Shown here: in pieces, positions 38,998 to 50,121 of the stretch | Numbering within the stretch: the first letter of the stretch is position 1 | Layout: every line of letters starts with the position of its first letter | The notes under the pieces: model-generated | The model's database searches: none | Told to the model about the DNA's origin: nothing | The model's input: only the letters and a program-made list of their open reading frames with translations | Assembly (NCBI RefSeq): GCF_009727155.1 | Contig: NZ_WNWM01000002.1 | Span: 3,968,001-4,032,000 of the forward strand | Origin: Pseudoduganella dura | Lineage (GTDB): Bacteria > Pseudomonadota > Gammaproteobacteria > Burkholderiales > Burkholderiaceae_D | Reading direction: 5' to 3' | Length of the DNA stretch: 64,000 nucleotides | Position numbers and translations under genes: made by a program

Positions 38998-40065
38998 ATG
39001 GGCACCATGTTGAGCGGCGCAGCAGTGCCGCAGGCGGAACCGCAAGTCCGCGAAGAGCGTTTCGTGTTTACCGCGACCGGCGGCGAGTATTTCCGGATCT
39101 GGATCGTCAACCTGTTGCTGACGGTCGTCACGCTGGGCATCTATTCGGCGTGGGCCAAGGTGCGGCGCAACCAGTACCTGTATTCGAATACCCGGCTGGC
39201 CAGCGGCGGCTTCGAGTACCACGGCTTGCCCATCGCGATCCTCAAGGGGCGTATCGTGGCCGGCGTGCTGTTCGGCGGCTATTACGTGGCCGCCGCAGTG
39301 TCGCCGGTGGCTGCGCTGGCGGTATTCGCCGTATTGATGGGGGTGATGCCATGGCTGATCTGGAAGGGCCTGCAGTTCGCGCTCCATAACAGCAGCTATC
39401 GCGGCATCCGTTTCGGGTTCGACGGCAGTGCCAGGGGAGCGTACTTCCATTACCTGGTGCTGCCGCTGCTGGCGGCGCTGACGCTCGGCCTGCTGTATCC
39501 GTTCGTGCACCAGCGCATCAAGCGCTTCCAGCACACGCACAGCCGTTACGGCAGCGTGCCATTCTCGTTCGATGCACCGGTGAGCGGCTTCTACAAGCGC
39601 TATCTCGTGATGGCGCTGGTACTGTTCGGCGGGCTGGGGCTGAGCATCGTCGCGGCAGGACTGCTCGTCAGCGCACTGGGTGTCCCGGTCGCGCAGGCGC
39701 AGGCAGCCGGCGCGATGATCGGCCTCTTCCTGGTGTATCCCTACCTGCTGTGCGTGCTGTGGATCTTCTACGCCACGCTGCAGAACCTGATCTGGAACCA
39801 CACGCAGCTGGGGCCGCACCGCTTCCGTTCCACGATGAAGGCTGGCCGCATCGCCTCCATCTACATCACCAATACGCTGGCGATCCTGTTCACGCTCGGC
39901 CTGTTCATTCCGTTCGCCACGGTGCGGGCAATGAAGTACCGCCTGGAATGCACGTCGCTGCTGGTCGCCGGCAGCCTCGACGACATTGCCGCCGGCCAGC
40001 GTGCCGAGATCGGCGCGATCGGCGACGGTGCGGCCGACCTGGGCGGCTTCGACCTGGCGCTGTAG
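38998..40065 (+). CDS. DUF898 (YjgN-like) membrane protein
   Basis: A 355-residue inner-membrane protein with about eight hydrophobic segments, many followed by short motifs typical of YjgN/DUF898: FTATGGEYFRIWIVNLLLT, WAKVRRNQYLYSNTRL and FVHQRIKRFQHTHSRYG. The family has no established function. GGGAGGG precedes the ATG. It is followed after three bases by an M48 peptidase gene; DUF898-M48 pairs are frequent, which suggests the peptidase acts with or on this protein. Confidence 0.88.
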   Translation: MGTMLSGAAVPQAEPQVREERFVFTATGGEYFRIWIVNLLLTVVTLGIYSAWAKVRRNQYLYSNTRLASGGFEYHGLPIAILKGRIVAGVLFGGYYVAAAVSPVAALAVFAVLMGVMPWLIWKGLQFALHNSSYRGIRFGFDGSARGAYFHYLVLPLLAALTLGLLYPFVHQRIKRFQHTHSRYGSVPFSFDAPVSGFYKRYLVMALVLFGGLGLSIVAAGLLVSALGVPVAQAQAAGAMIGLFLVYPYLLCVLWIFYATLQNLIWNHTQLGPHRFRSTMKAGRIASIYITNTLAILFTLGLFIPFATVRAMKYRLECTSLLVAGSLDDIAAGQRAEIGAIGDGAADLGGFDLAL

Positions 40066-40068
40066 GCG

Positions 40069-41076
40069 ATGGGTATCGAGCTGACCGGAAATTACTTCGA
40101 CGGCCGCACGTCGCGCGCGCACCGCGTGACGCTGGCCGTGCGCGATGGCATGGTGCACCTTGGCGGGGATATCGAGCGCAGCACACCGCTGGCGCAGATG
40201 CGCGTGGCCGAACGCATCGCCCGCGCACCCCGCAAGCTCACCTTCCCCGACGAGGCCACGTTCGAGGCGGATGACCAGGGAGCGCTGGACGCGCTGCTGC
40301 AGGCGACCGGCCACCGCGACAGCCCCGTGGTGCGTGCCCAGCAAAGCTGGCGCGGCGCACTGGCCGCGCTCGGCGTCACGGTGGGCGTGGTGGTGCTGGG
40401 CTACCTGTTCGTGCTGCCGGCCGGTGCCGACCTGGTCGCGCGCACCCTGCCGGTGGCGGTGGAGCGGCAGATGGGGCAGGGCACGCTGGCCCTGCTGGAC
40501 CGCCATGTGTTCGCGCCCAGCCGCTTGTCCGAAGCGCGGCGCGGCGAACTGGCCGCACGGTTCGCGCGGCTGGTGCCACCCGGCACGGTGGAAGGACCGG
40601 CGCCCGTGTGGCGCCTCGTCTTCCGCAAGAGCCGGATCGGCCCGAACGCGTTTGCGCTGCCATCCGGCGACATCGTGCTGACGGACGAGATGGTGGCACT
40701 GCTGAACGACGACGGCGCCGTGATGGCCACGCTGGCGCACGAGCTGGGCCACCTGCACGGGCGCCACCTGACGCGGCGGCTGATCCTGGGATCGGCGGTC
40801 GCCGCCGCCAGCCTGCTGGTGTCGGGCGATGCCAGTTCGCTGGTCGCCGGCGTGCCCGCGCTGGCGCTCGACCTGCGCCACTCGCGCGACGCGGAACGGG
40901 AGGCGGACGATTACGCGGTCGCGCTGCTGGAGCGCAACGGCTTGCCGCTGGCGTACCTGGAACGCGTGTTCGTGGCGCTGGACGGGCTGGAGGAAAACGG
41001 CGCGGTGCCGGCTTACCTGTCCAGCCATCCGGCCACGGCCGAACGGCTGGCCAGGGTGCGCGCACACACCCGGTAA
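40069..41076 (+). CDS. M48-family metallopeptidase
   Basis: A 335-residue membrane-anchored peptidase. The N-terminal ~95 residues form a small domain (ELTGNYFDGRTSRAHRVTL); a membrane helix lies near residues 100-125 (AALGVTVGVVVLGYLFVLP); the catalytic domain has ATLAHELGHLHGRHL (His224, Glu225, His228) and the third ligand glutamate in RDAEREADDYAV. It is related to HtpX/Oma1-type M48 peptidases, which degrade or process membrane proteins. It lies three bases after the DUF898 gene, so they are one operon. Confidence 0.92.
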   Translation: MGIELTGNYFDGRTSRAHRVTLAVRDGMVHLGGDIERSTPLAQMRVAERIARAPRKLTFPDEATFEADDQGALDALLQATGHRDSPVVRAQQSWRGALAALGVTVGVVVLGYLFVLPAGADLVARTLPVAVERQMGQGTLALLDRHVFAPSRLSEARRGELAARFARLVPPGTVEGPAPVWRLVFRKSRIGPNAFALPSGDIVLTDEMVALLNDDGAVMATLAHELGHLHGRHLTRRLILGSAVAAASLLVSGDASSLVAGVPALALDLRHSRDAEREADDYAVALLERNGLPLAYLERVFVALDGLEENGAVPAYLSSHPATAERLARVRAHTR

Positions 41077-41142
41077 GGCGAGCGGGCCTTTCGCGCCGGC
41101 CGGAAGTGCGTCCCCGCCGCCGCCGCTGCCCTCGCGGTTGTT

Positions 41143-42153
41143 TTACTCTTTGCCCGCGAAAGGCGTCGTGGTCCCATCCGCGTTCAGCACGTCGACCTGG
41201 GTGGCGCGTACAAGCACCACGCGCTGGCCGCCGTTGCCGGCGATCTGGCGCACCGTATTGCCCGGCAGCGTGGCGATGGTCGTCACGCCGGCCTGGGTAA
41301 CCTTGCGCAGCGTGGCGTTCGGGAGACCGCTCAGTGTGTCGAGTACCAGCACATCGCCCTGGCTGTCGACGGCCAGGCCGAACGGCGCAAGGAAGCGTGC
41401 CTGGGAGCCGGTGCCGTCCTGCGGCAATGCCGCGCCCGGGCTGCCGGCCAGTGTCGTCACCACGCCGGCCGGCGTGACCTTGCGGATCAGCGTATCGTCG
41501 ATGACATACAGGTTGCCCTGCCGGTCGCTGGTGGCCGCCTTCAGCGAGCGGAAGCGCGCGGTGCCGGCCGCGCCATCGACCGGTACGGGCGAGCCAGCCC
41601 CGGTAACGGTGCCGGCCAGCGGCGCCACGCTGCCGTTTTCGGCGATCGTGACGATGCGTTCGTTCCCGATGCCATACAGCTTGCCGTCCACCGTGCCATG
41701 CAGCTCGAATGCTTCGTTCGGTGACAGCGGCAGCGTGGCGACCGTGGTGGACTGCAGGTTGTCGTCCAGCCGGCGAACCGTGACGGACCTCGCCGCGGCG
41801 TCGACCTGGGCGTAAGCGAGCAGGCTGGATGCCGACGGCGCCACGCTGCCGACCGCGTCGGCGGACGCCAGCGTGACGACGGCGCCATCCGGCGCGATGT
41901 GGCGCAGCACCTTGTCATCGGCCACCAGCAGCGTGCCATCGGCAGCCATCGCCAGGTCGCGGATGTTCGCGAAGCGGGCGTTCGTGCCCTGGCCGTTGAT
42001 CACGCCGACGATATCGGGCAGTGGAGACAGCGTGGCTTCGATCGACTTCGTGACGCCGCCGGCGGCTGGCGCATCGCTGCCGCCGCCGCATGCGGTAACA
42101 GCCAATGCCAGCAGGACAGCAGGCAGCGCCCGCTGCAGGATATCGTTTTGCAT
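41143..42153 (-). CDS. NHL-repeat / beta-propeller lipoprotein
   Basis: A 336-residue lipoprotein: signal sequence with lipobox VTAC, a short Gly/Ser linker, then repeated NHL-type blades such as ANIRDLAMAADGTLLVADD, SDRQGNLYVIDDTLIRKVTP and PFGLAVDSQGDVLVLDTLSG, consistent with a six-bladed propeller. The start at 42153 is preferred to one six bases upstream because AAGGGAG is then eight bases away. Such propellers bind proteins or sugars rather than catalyse. It is a single gene between the M48 peptidase (convergent) and the ABC transporter (divergent); function is unknown. Confidence 0.82.
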   Translation of the reverse strand: MQNDILQRALPAVLLALAVTACGGGSDAPAAGGVTKSIEATLSPLPDIVGVINGQGTNARFANIRDLAMAADGTLLVADDKVLRHIAPDGAVVTLASADAVGSVAPSASSLLAYAQVDAAARSVTVRRLDDNLQSTTVATLPLSPNEAFELHGTVDGKLYGIGNERIVTIAENGSVAPLAGTVTGAGSPVPVDGAAGTARFRSLKAATSDRQGNLYVIDDTLIRKVTPAGVVTTLAGSPGAALPQDGTGSQARFLAPFGLAVDSQGDVLVLDTLSGLPNATLRKVTQAGVTTIATLPGNTVRQIAGNGGQRVVLVRATQVDVLNADGTTTPFAGKE

Positions 42154-42438
42154 CGTCATATCTCCCTTGTGGTTATCGGTCTCGCGCGACGGATGGATGC
42201 CATGTCGCTCTTGTGGTTCCCAGGCGATTATGGATAACAAAACAGGCGGCAAATCTCACGAAATCCCACTTGTCACGAATCGTTACAAAAAATACACGCT
42301 TCCTGGTTTTTTCAACGCGACTTCAACGGGGCGCCCGATCTTGCGCTCATGCACGCCGATAGCCGGGGTATGATGCCCTGGCAGTCCGTCGGGCTTGCGG
42401 TCAGGCCTGGTCGTTTCTTTTTCGCCAAAGGAGTGGGA

Positions 42439-43410
42439 ATGAAGCTGAAGTCGGTGGCAATGGCATTGATGCTGGGCGCGCTGTGCGCGGCCGGCGCGCA
42501 GGCGCAGGAAGTGGTCCGCCTGGGCAACCTGAAATTCGCCCATTACGGTGCCGTTTCCTATATCAAGGAAATCGCGCCCAAGTGCGGCATCAAGGTCGAG
42601 GAACACGTGTTCGCCAAGGGACTGGACGTGATGCAGGCGATCATCGCCGGCGAACTCGACGTGGGCGCCACGGCGTCCGAGGCGGCCATTTCCGGCCGCG
42701 CCGGCGGCGCGCCGATCTACGTGGTGGCCGGCTTCGCGAAAGGCGGCGCGCGGCTCGTCGGCCGCACCGACCTGAATCTCAAGTCGATCAAGGACCTGAA
42801 AGGCAAGCGCGTGGGCGTCACGCGCGGCGGCATCCAGGAAGTGCTGCTGCTGGCCGAGCTGCAGCAGGCCGGGCTCACTGCGTCGGACCAGCCGGGCAAG
42901 GATGTGCGCCTGGTGTTCCTGGCCTATGCCGACCTCAACCAGGCGCTGCTGGGCAAGAACATCGACGCGATGATGCAGTCCGAACCGCAATCCTCGCAGG
43001 CGATCAACAAGGGCTTCGGCAACGAGATCATGAAGCCGTACAACACGCCGATCGGCGAACCGGTGCGCACCATGGTGATGACCGAGAAGTTCTACAAGGA
43101 GCGCCGGCCGGTGGCCGAGAAGTTCATGCGCTGCTTCGTCGAAGCCACCCGCACCTTCATCGACAACAAGGCGGTAGCCGAGAAATACGTGCGCGAAGTG
43201 GTGTTCAAGGGCCAGATCACGAAGGACGACTTCGAGGATGCGATCGGCAATTCGCCCTATGTCCACGATATCACGGTGGAACACATCCAGACCACCACGG
43301 ATGTGATGGTGAAGACCGGTGTCGGCCGCATGAGCCGCCCGCCGGTGGCCAAGGACTGGGTGCGTACCGACCTGCTGGAGCAGGCCCGCAAGAACCTGGG
43401 CATCAAGTAA
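42439..43410 (+). CDS. ABC transporter substrate-binding protein, NitT/TauT type
   Basis: A 323-residue periplasmic protein with a signal peptide (ends AGAQAQ) and the SsuA/THI5-like fold: [59 protein letters not shown]. It belongs to the family that binds nitrate, sulfonates, taurine or related small organic anions or pyrimidine precursors; the ligand cannot be told. AAAGGAG precedes ATG 42439. It is first in an operon with a permease and an ATPase, and no catabolic gene is adjacent to hint at the substrate. Confidence 0.9.
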   Translation: MKLKSVAMALMLGALCAAGAQAQEVVRLGNLKFAHYGAVSYIKEIAPKCGIKVEEHVFAKGLDVMQAIIAGELDVGATASEAAISGRAGGAPIYVVAGFAKGGARLVGRTDLNLKSIKDLKGKRVGVTRGGIQEVLLLAELQQAGLTASDQPGKDVRLVFLAYADLNQALLGKNIDAMMQSEPQSSQAINKGFGNEIMKPYNTPIGEPVRTMVMTEKFYKERRPVAEKFMRCFVEATRTFIDNKAVAEKYVREVVFKGQITKDDFEDAIGNSPYVHDITVEHIQTTTDVMVKTGVGRMSRPPVAKDWVRTDLLEQARKNLGIK

Positions 43411-43420
43411 GGGGGGCGCC

Positions 43421-44242
43421 ATGGCGCGGATCGACTGGCGCGAAGCGGGCATCGGCCTGGTGGTACCGGTGGCCGTGGTCGCCGTGTGGCAGCTGGCGTC
43501 GAGCCAGGGCTGGGTCAATCCCCAGGTGCTGCCATCGCCGTGGGCGGTGGTGACGAAATGGGTCGAATACCTGCTGCCGCTGCAGCCGCACGATCCGGCC
43601 ACGCAATCGTGGCTGGCGTGGGCGTTCTCCGGGGAGCTGATCCACGATTCGCTCGGCTCTCTATATAGAGTGGTGGTCGGTTTCCTGATCGGCGCCGGGC
43701 TGGCGCTGCCGATCGGGCTGTCGATGGGTGCCAGCCCGCGCGTGTATGCGTGGTTGAATCCCCTGGTGCAGCTGCTGCGGCCGATTCCTCCGATCGCCTA
43801 CATCCCCCTGTCGATCCTGTGGTTCGGGCTCGGCAACCCGCCGGCCATTTTCCTGATCGCGCTGGGCGCGTTCTTCCCCGTGCTGATGAACACGATCGCC
43901 GGCGTGCGGCAGGTCGATGGCATCTATATCCGCGCGGCGCGCAACCTGGGCGCTTCGGGCAGCACGATGTTCGTGCGCGTGATGCTGCCGGCGGCCGTGC
44001 CGTACATCCTCTCCGGCGTGCGGATCGGCATCGGTACCGCGTTCATCGTCGTCATCGTGGCCGAGATGATCGCCGTGAGTAATGGATTGGGCTTCCGCAT
44101 CACCGAGGCGCGCGAATATTTTTGGTCCGACAAGATCATCGCCGGCATGTTCACGATCGGGATCATCGGGCTCGCCATCGACGTGGGCGTGAACCGCCTG
44201 AACAACCACCTGCTGCGCTGGCACCGCGGCCTGGAGAACTGA
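43421..44242 (+). CDS. ABC transporter permease, NitT/TauT type
   Basis: A 273-residue inner-membrane permease of the SsuC/TauC type with about six membrane helices and the EAA-like loop IYIRAARNLGASGSTMFVRV, which contacts the ATPase. It starts 10 bases after the binding-protein gene behind GGGGGG. Together the three genes form a complete importer. Confidence 0.92.
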   Translation: MARIDWREAGIGLVVPVAVVAVWQLASSQGWVNPQVLPSPWAVVTKWVEYLLPLQPHDPATQSWLAWAFSGELIHDSLGSLYRVVVGFLIGAGLALPIGLSMGASPRVYAWLNPLVQLLRPIPPIAYIPLSILWFGLGNPPAIFLIALGAFFPVLMNTIAGVRQVDGIYIRAARNLGASGSTMFVRVMLPAAVPYILSGVRIGIGTAFIVVIVAEMIAVSNGLGFRITEAREYFWSDKIIAGMFTIGIIGLAIDVGVNRLNNHLLRWHRGLEN

Positions 44243-44247
44243 CCGGC

Positions 44248-45081
44248 ATGGGCACAAACATGAGCAAGGACATGGGCAGGGATACGGACGATGCGCACAT
44301 CACGATCGCGGGCGTGAGCAAGGTGTTCGCGACGGGCGGCCGGGAAGTCGTCGCGCTGAAGGACATCGATCTCGCCATTCCGCGCGGCCAGTTCGTCTGC
44401 CTGCTGGGGCCTTCCGGCTGCGGCAAGTCGACACTGCTCAACGCGGTGGCCGGCTTCGCGCCGCCGTCGTCCGGGCTGATCAGGGCGGATGGCCAGCTGG
44501 TCGTCGCGCCCGGCCCGGAGCGGGGGATGGTGTTCCAGGAATACGCGCTGTTCCCGTGGATGACGGTCGAGGACAATGTCGCCTTCGGCCTGGAGATCAA
44601 GGGCCAGCCGAAGGAGCGCATCCGCGCTACCGTCGACAAGCTGCTGGCGATGCTGTCGCTGTCCGACTTCCGGCAGCGCTATCCGAAGGACCTGTCGGGC
44701 GGCATGCGGCAGCGCGTGGCGATCGCCCGCGTGCTGGCGCTCGATTCGCCGATCATGCTGATGGACGAACCGTTCGGCGCGCTCGACGCGCTCACGCGCC
44801 GCAACCTGCAGGACGAGCTGCTGCGCATCTGGTTCGAGCTGAAGAAGACGATCATTTTCGTCACGCACTCGATCGAGGAAGCGATCTACCTCGCCGACCG
44901 CATCGTGGTGATGACCTACCGCCCCGGCACGGTCAAGCGCGACATCCTCGTCGACCTGCCGCGGCTGCGCGACCCGTCCGCCGCCGATTTCAACGCGCTC
45001 AAGCGCGAACTGGGCCAGCTCGTGATGGAAGAGCAGCAGCGCCATCACAACGACGAGCTGCGCCTCGCCGCGGTGGACTAG
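44248..45081 (+). CDS. ABC transporter ATPase, NitT/TauT type
   Basis: A 277-residue ATPase with Walker A LLGPSGCGKSTLLNAV, Q-loop MVFQEYALFPW, signature LSGGMRQRVAIARVLA, Walker B IMLMDEPFGALDA and the H-loop FVTHSIEEA. The motif FPWMTVEDNVAFGLEIKG is typical of SsuB/TauB-type proteins. The N-terminal ~18 residues are a Met/Lys/Asp extension, so the true start might be 44248 or the ATG shortly after. Last gene of the importer operon; repeat elements follow its stop by 24 bases. Confidence 0.92.
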   Translation: MGTNMSKDMGRDTDDAHITIAGVSKVFATGGREVVALKDIDLAIPRGQFVCLLGPSGCGKSTLLNAVAGFAPPSSGLIRADGQLVVAPGPERGMVFQEYALFPWMTVEDNVAFGLEIKGQPKERIRATVDKLLAMLSLSDFRQRYPKDLSGGMRQRVAIARVLALDSPIMLMDEPFGALDALTRRNLQDELLRIWFELKKTIIFVTHSIEEAIYLADRIVVMTYRPGTVKRDILVDLPRLRDPSAADFNALKRELGQLVMEEQQRHHNDELRLAAVD

Positions 45082-45105
45082 GCACACCGGCGGCGTCGAG
45101 GCCGT

Positions 45106-45228
45106 GGTGTCGGACATTTTTCCTGGACGGGTTATCCAGGAAAAGTGTTGGACACCGGTTTTCTTTCGAGGCATTCGGGAAAACCGGTGTCCGACACCAT
45201 TTTCCCTTGGAAAATAGTGTCCGACTCC
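45106..45228. repeat. Cluster of four repeat cores forming three hairpins
   Basis: Cores start at 45106 (GGTGTCGGACATT), 45144 (AGTGTTGGACACC), 45186 (GGTGTCCGACACC) and 45216 (AGTGTCCGACTCC), so steps are 38, 42 and 30 bases. Between neighbouring cores complementary segments (for example ATTTTCC with GGAAAAT, GGTTTTC with GAAAACC) make each pair of cores one hairpin. The cluster lies between the ABC ATPase stop and the ypjD start and may end transcription. Confidence 0.8.
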
Positions 45229-45307
45229 AAGCTTCGGCCAGGCTTCGACAAGGCTGCGGCGGGCTTGCCCTCCCGCCGGCATGGCCGCGTTAGTGTAAAC
45301 TGCGCGG

Positions 45308-46111
45308 ATGCAGACCATTTTCTTGATCGCAGCAGCGCTGCTGTATATCGTGTGCGCCGTCCTGCCTGCCGCGAAGGCCAGGCAGATCGCCGCCGTCACG
45401 TCGCTGGCCTGGCTGGTGCATGGCGCGGGGCTGTGGATGGATGTCGTGGTGCCCGGCTCGCTGCGCCTCGGCTTCGCGGCGATGCTGTCGTCCGCGCTGT
45501 GGATCTCGGTGGGTGCCTACTGGATCGAAAACCGCAACTTCGCGCTCGATGGCCTGCGCCGCATGGTGATGCCGTGCGCCGCCATCGCGTGCGCGCTGCA
45601 GGCGCTGTTCCCGGGTGCGCTGATCGCGCTGGCCGGCCGCACGCCGATGTTCGGCTGGCACATCGCGGTCGCCACGCTGGCCTACAGCACGCTGACGATC
45701 GCCGCGTTCCACGCGGTGCTGATGGCATTGCAGGAATCGCGCCTGCACACCCGCTCCGAGCAGGTCACGTTCCTCTCCGCCGCGCTGGACCAGCTGCCGG
45801 CGCTGCTGACGATGGAAAAGCTGCTGTTCCGCCTGATCGGCTTCGGCTTCGTGCTGCTCAGCCTTACTGTCCTGTCCGGCATCGTGTTTTCCGAACAGCT
45901 GTTCGGGCAGGCGCTGAAGTGGGATCATAAGTCCGTCTTCACGCTGCTGTCGTGGATCCTGTTCGCGGCGCTGCTGGCCGGCCGGCGCTTCCGCGGCTGG
46001 CGCGGCAAGACGGCGCTGTCGTTTACGCTGGCGGGATTCGCCACCTTGCTGCTGGCCTATGTCGGCAGCCGTTTTGTCCTGGAAGTAGTGCTACACCGAG
46101 GTTTCGCATGA
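45308..46111 (+). CDS. YpjD-like inner-membrane protein (CcsA family)
   Basis: A 267-residue protein with about eight membrane helices, belonging to the CcsA/ResC-like cytochrome c assembly family; the beta-proteobacterial YpjD branch is often located next to ffh. Conserved features are GWHIAVATLAYSTLTIAAFHA and KWDHKSVFTLLSWILFAALL, including His residues that in CcsA proteins bind haem. A role in haem or cytochrome handling is assumed from the family. Its stop overlaps the next start by ATGA. Confidence 0.85.
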   Translation: MQTIFLIAAALLYIVCAVLPAAKARQIAAVTSLAWLVHGAGLWMDVVVPGSLRLGFAAMLSSALWISVGAYWIENRNFALDGLRRMVMPCAAIACALQALFPGALIALAGRTPMFGWHIAVATLAYSTLTIAAFHAVLMALQESRLHTRSEQVTFLSAALDQLPALLTMEKLLFRLIGFGFVLLSLTVLSGIVFSEQLFGQALKWDHKSVFTLLSWILFAALLAGRRFRGWRGKTALSFTLAGFATLLLAYVGSRFVLEVVLHRGFA

Positions 46112-46359
46112 CACGTGTTCTGTTCTGGCTGGCGCTTGCGGTGCTGGTGTATTTCGCCATCCGTTCCAAGCTGAAGCAGTCGCAGCGCCGGCAACAGCCG
46201 CCGCCGCAGCCACCGCAGCCATCCTCGTCGGTGCGGCAGGTGGCTCCGCCCGAAGCCATGCTGTGCTGCGCACAGTGCGGCGTGTATTTCCCGGCATCGG
46301 AAAACGTGCCCGCGAACGGGCGGGATTATTGCAGCCCCGCCCATGCGCCGCTGAAATGA
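46108..46359 (+). CDS. PP0621-family small protein
   Basis: An 83-residue protein: one membrane helix (VLFWLALAVLVYFAI), a Gln/Pro-rich linker, and a Cys-rich C-terminal segment EAMLCCAQCGVYFPASE... YCSPAH. The CxxC and C/H spacing suggests a small zinc ribbon. It overlaps ypjD (ATGA) and lies just before pilS, an arrangement conserved in related genomes. Function is unknown. Confidence 0.82.
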   Translation: MTRVLFWLALAVLVYFAIRSKLKQSQRRQQPPPQPPQPSSSVRQVAPPEAMLCCAQCGVYFPASENVPANGRDYCSPAHAPLK

Positions 46360-46423
46360 GGCGGCGGCGGGGCGATGCGCGCGCCCTTGGTGCCGCCCAT
46401 CGGCGGTCAGCGCGGTGGCGCTG

Positions 46424-48123
46424 ATGGGCGGCATCGCGCCTGACACGGCAAGCCCGCTGCCGGGCTTGTCGCCCGCGGCCCGCGAAACGTTCTGGCGCTC
46501 GCTGCAGACGCTCAACGGCACGCGCGTGGTCATCGCGCTCGTGCTGCTGGTCTACCTGAGCTTCGACAGCCGCGGCCCGCACTCCACCGGCGACTTCCTG
46601 TACGCGCAAACCTGCGCGGCCTACCTGTTCCTGGCGATCGTGTTCGCGCTGACGGCCGCCTGGTGGCGCCGGCGCTTCCTGCTGCAGCTGCTGTCCCAGG
46701 TCGCCTGCGACCTCGTCGTGATTTCGCTGTTGTATACGGCGGCCGGCGGCGTGCGCAGCGGGCTGGCGATCCTGTACCTGTTCCCGCTGGCCGGCTCGGC
46801 CATCCTGGCGCCGCTGATGCTGGCGCTTTTCTGGGCCGCGCTGGCATCGCTGTTCATGCTGGGCGAGAGCATCTGGCGCGCGGTGGCCGACGGCGGCGAC
46901 ATGGCCGTGCTGCAGGCCGGCCTGTACGGCGCGGCGTTCTTTTCCGCCGTGCTGGTGGTGAACCGCATGGCGGCCAGGCTGATCAACCAGGAAGAGCTGG
47001 CCGTGCAGCGCGGCATCGAGATCGGCGTGCAGCAGGCCGTCAACCGGCTGGTGATGTCGCAGGCGGAGGATGGCATCATGGTGGTCGGGCCCGATGGCGA
47101 ACTGCTGGCCGGCAACCCGGCCGCGCGCCGGATGCTGGGCCTGCCCGGCACGCTGGGCATGCGGCTGGGCGCCATGTCGTCGCTGCACCCGGTGGCGCTG
47201 GCCTACGAGGACTGGCGCGCCGACCCGGCCCGCCACACCGTGTATGTGACGATCAAGCCCTCCACCGCCCCCGCGCTGCAGGACATGGCCACCGCGTGGA
47301 GCGCGCGCGCCGACCTGGCAGCGCACCTGAAAGTGCGCTTCGCCGCCGCCGAAACGCTGGAACACGGCACCGAACGCAACGTGATTTTCCTGCAGGACGT
47401 GTCGGCGATCGAAAACCAGGCGCAGCAACTGAAGCTGGCATCGATGGGCCGGCTCACCGCCAGCATCGCGCACGAGGTGCGCAACCCGCTGTCGGCGATC
47501 GGGCATGCCAATTCGCTGCTGGCCGAGGACCTCGTCACGCCGGTGCACCTGCGCCTGCTGAAGATCATCGGCGACAACGTGGCCCGCGTGAACCGGATGG
47601 TGGAGGATATCCTGCAACTGTCGCGCAAGGCGCATGTGCATGGCGAGCCGCTGGCGCTGGCCGCGTTCGTGGCCGAGCTGAAGGCGGAATTCGACGAGAC
47701 CAACCGGCTCGACCCGCAGGTGCTCGACATCGCCCGCGTCGCCGGGGTGATGGTGCGCTTCGATCCGCTGCACCTGCGCGAAGTGCTGGTGAACCTGCTC
47801 GGCAATGCGATCCGCTATGCCAGCCGCAAGCCATCGTCGATCCGCCTGTTCGTGGTGGCGGTGCCGGGCCGCCCGCCGGAGCTGCACGTGCAGGACGACG
47901 GGCCCGGCATCACGACCGACGTGCGCGCCCACCTGTTCGAACCGTTCTACACTACCTCGTCGAAAGGCACCGGCCTGGGCCTGTACCTGGCGCGGGAGCT
48001 GTGCCTGAACAACGAGGCGATGCTCGATTACGAATACCGCTTCGACACCGGCCCGGTGGCCGCGCCGGTTTCCAGCGGCCGGTTCGTCATCACGTTCGCG
48101 CACCCGTCGCGAGAAAGCAACGC

Positions 48124-48127
<4 letters not shown>
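46424..48127 (+). CDS. pilS: Sensor histidine kinase PilS
   Basis: A 567-residue membrane sensor kinase. The N-terminal ~170 residues hold six hydrophobic helices; a PAS-like domain follows with QAEDGIMVVGPDGELLAGNP; then HisKA with phospho-acceptor His350 in SIAHEVRNPLSAIGHAN, and HATPase_c with NLLGNAIRYA, DDGPGI and GTGLGLYLARELC. It pairs with PilR to control type IV pilin expression. The start could also be GTG 46415, three codons upstream; ATG 46424 is used here. It overlaps pilR by four bases. Confidence 0.92.
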
Positions 48128-49632
<1,505 letters not shown>

Positions 49633-49656
49633 CAGGAATGGCTGAGGTAACTCGGC

Positions 49657-49662
49657 TATAAT
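49657..49662 (+). promoter_or_regulatory. Orphan TATAAT element after pilR
   Basis: A perfect -10 hexamer in CGGCTATAATGCCCGG lies 25 bases after the pilR stop and about 40 bases before a repeat cluster. No -35 box is correctly spaced, and no gene begins nearby, so transcription here would run into the repeats and toward nrdA. Confidence 0.35.
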
Positions 49663-49699
49663 GCCCGGCTGCCGCTTCCGGGGGCCTCATCCAGGGACT

Positions 49700-49885
49700 G
49701 GTGCCGGACACTTTTCCGGGCGCATGAGGACTCGTGCCGGACACTTTTTCCGGGTGCATGAGAACTGTGTCGGACACTTTGTCCGGGTGCTTCCATCCGG
49801 AAAAGGTGTCGGACACCGGTGTTGGCCTGCGTGCCCCGAGAACCGGTGTCAGACATCCTTTTCTTCGGAAAAGGTGTCGGACACC
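49700..49885. repeat. Cluster of six repeat cores, partly tandem
   Basis: Cores of the GTGTCNGACAC type start at 49700, 49733, 49766, 49805, 49845 and 49873. The first three units are tandem copies of a 33-base sequence beginning GTGCCGGACACTTTTTCCGG and ending in CATGAG-like bases. The later copies form hairpins such as TCCGGAAAAGG. The block lies 67 bases after pilR and far upstream of nrdA and contains no gene. Confidence 0.85.
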
Positions 49886-50121
49886 AGACGCGTCAGCGCT
49901 GCACGGGCGATGACATTTGCCTCATTCCGATGCCAAACCGGCAATCATGAAAGCGCTCTGCTGAAACAGTAGGCAAACGTCCGCGCCTAGCACAATTGCC
50001 AGGTTAGCGCTTGCTTACCCAAGAACGCCTTTCCTTATCGAGGCCCTTAAATGTCAACCGAATTATTAGCCATTCTGGCAAAAATAATCAGTCCCGAACG
50101 CTTGTCTCAGTCCCCCGCGCT

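Noticed and set aside
49657..49720. Possible tRNA gene after the TATAAT at 49657
   Set aside because: No cloverleaf, T-loop (GGTTCGA) or anticodon arm could be made from the following bases.
49700..49885. CRISPR-like regular spacing of short repeats
   Set aside because: The repeats are only 11-13 bases (33 in the tandem part), spacers form hairpins or are copies, and no cas gene is near.
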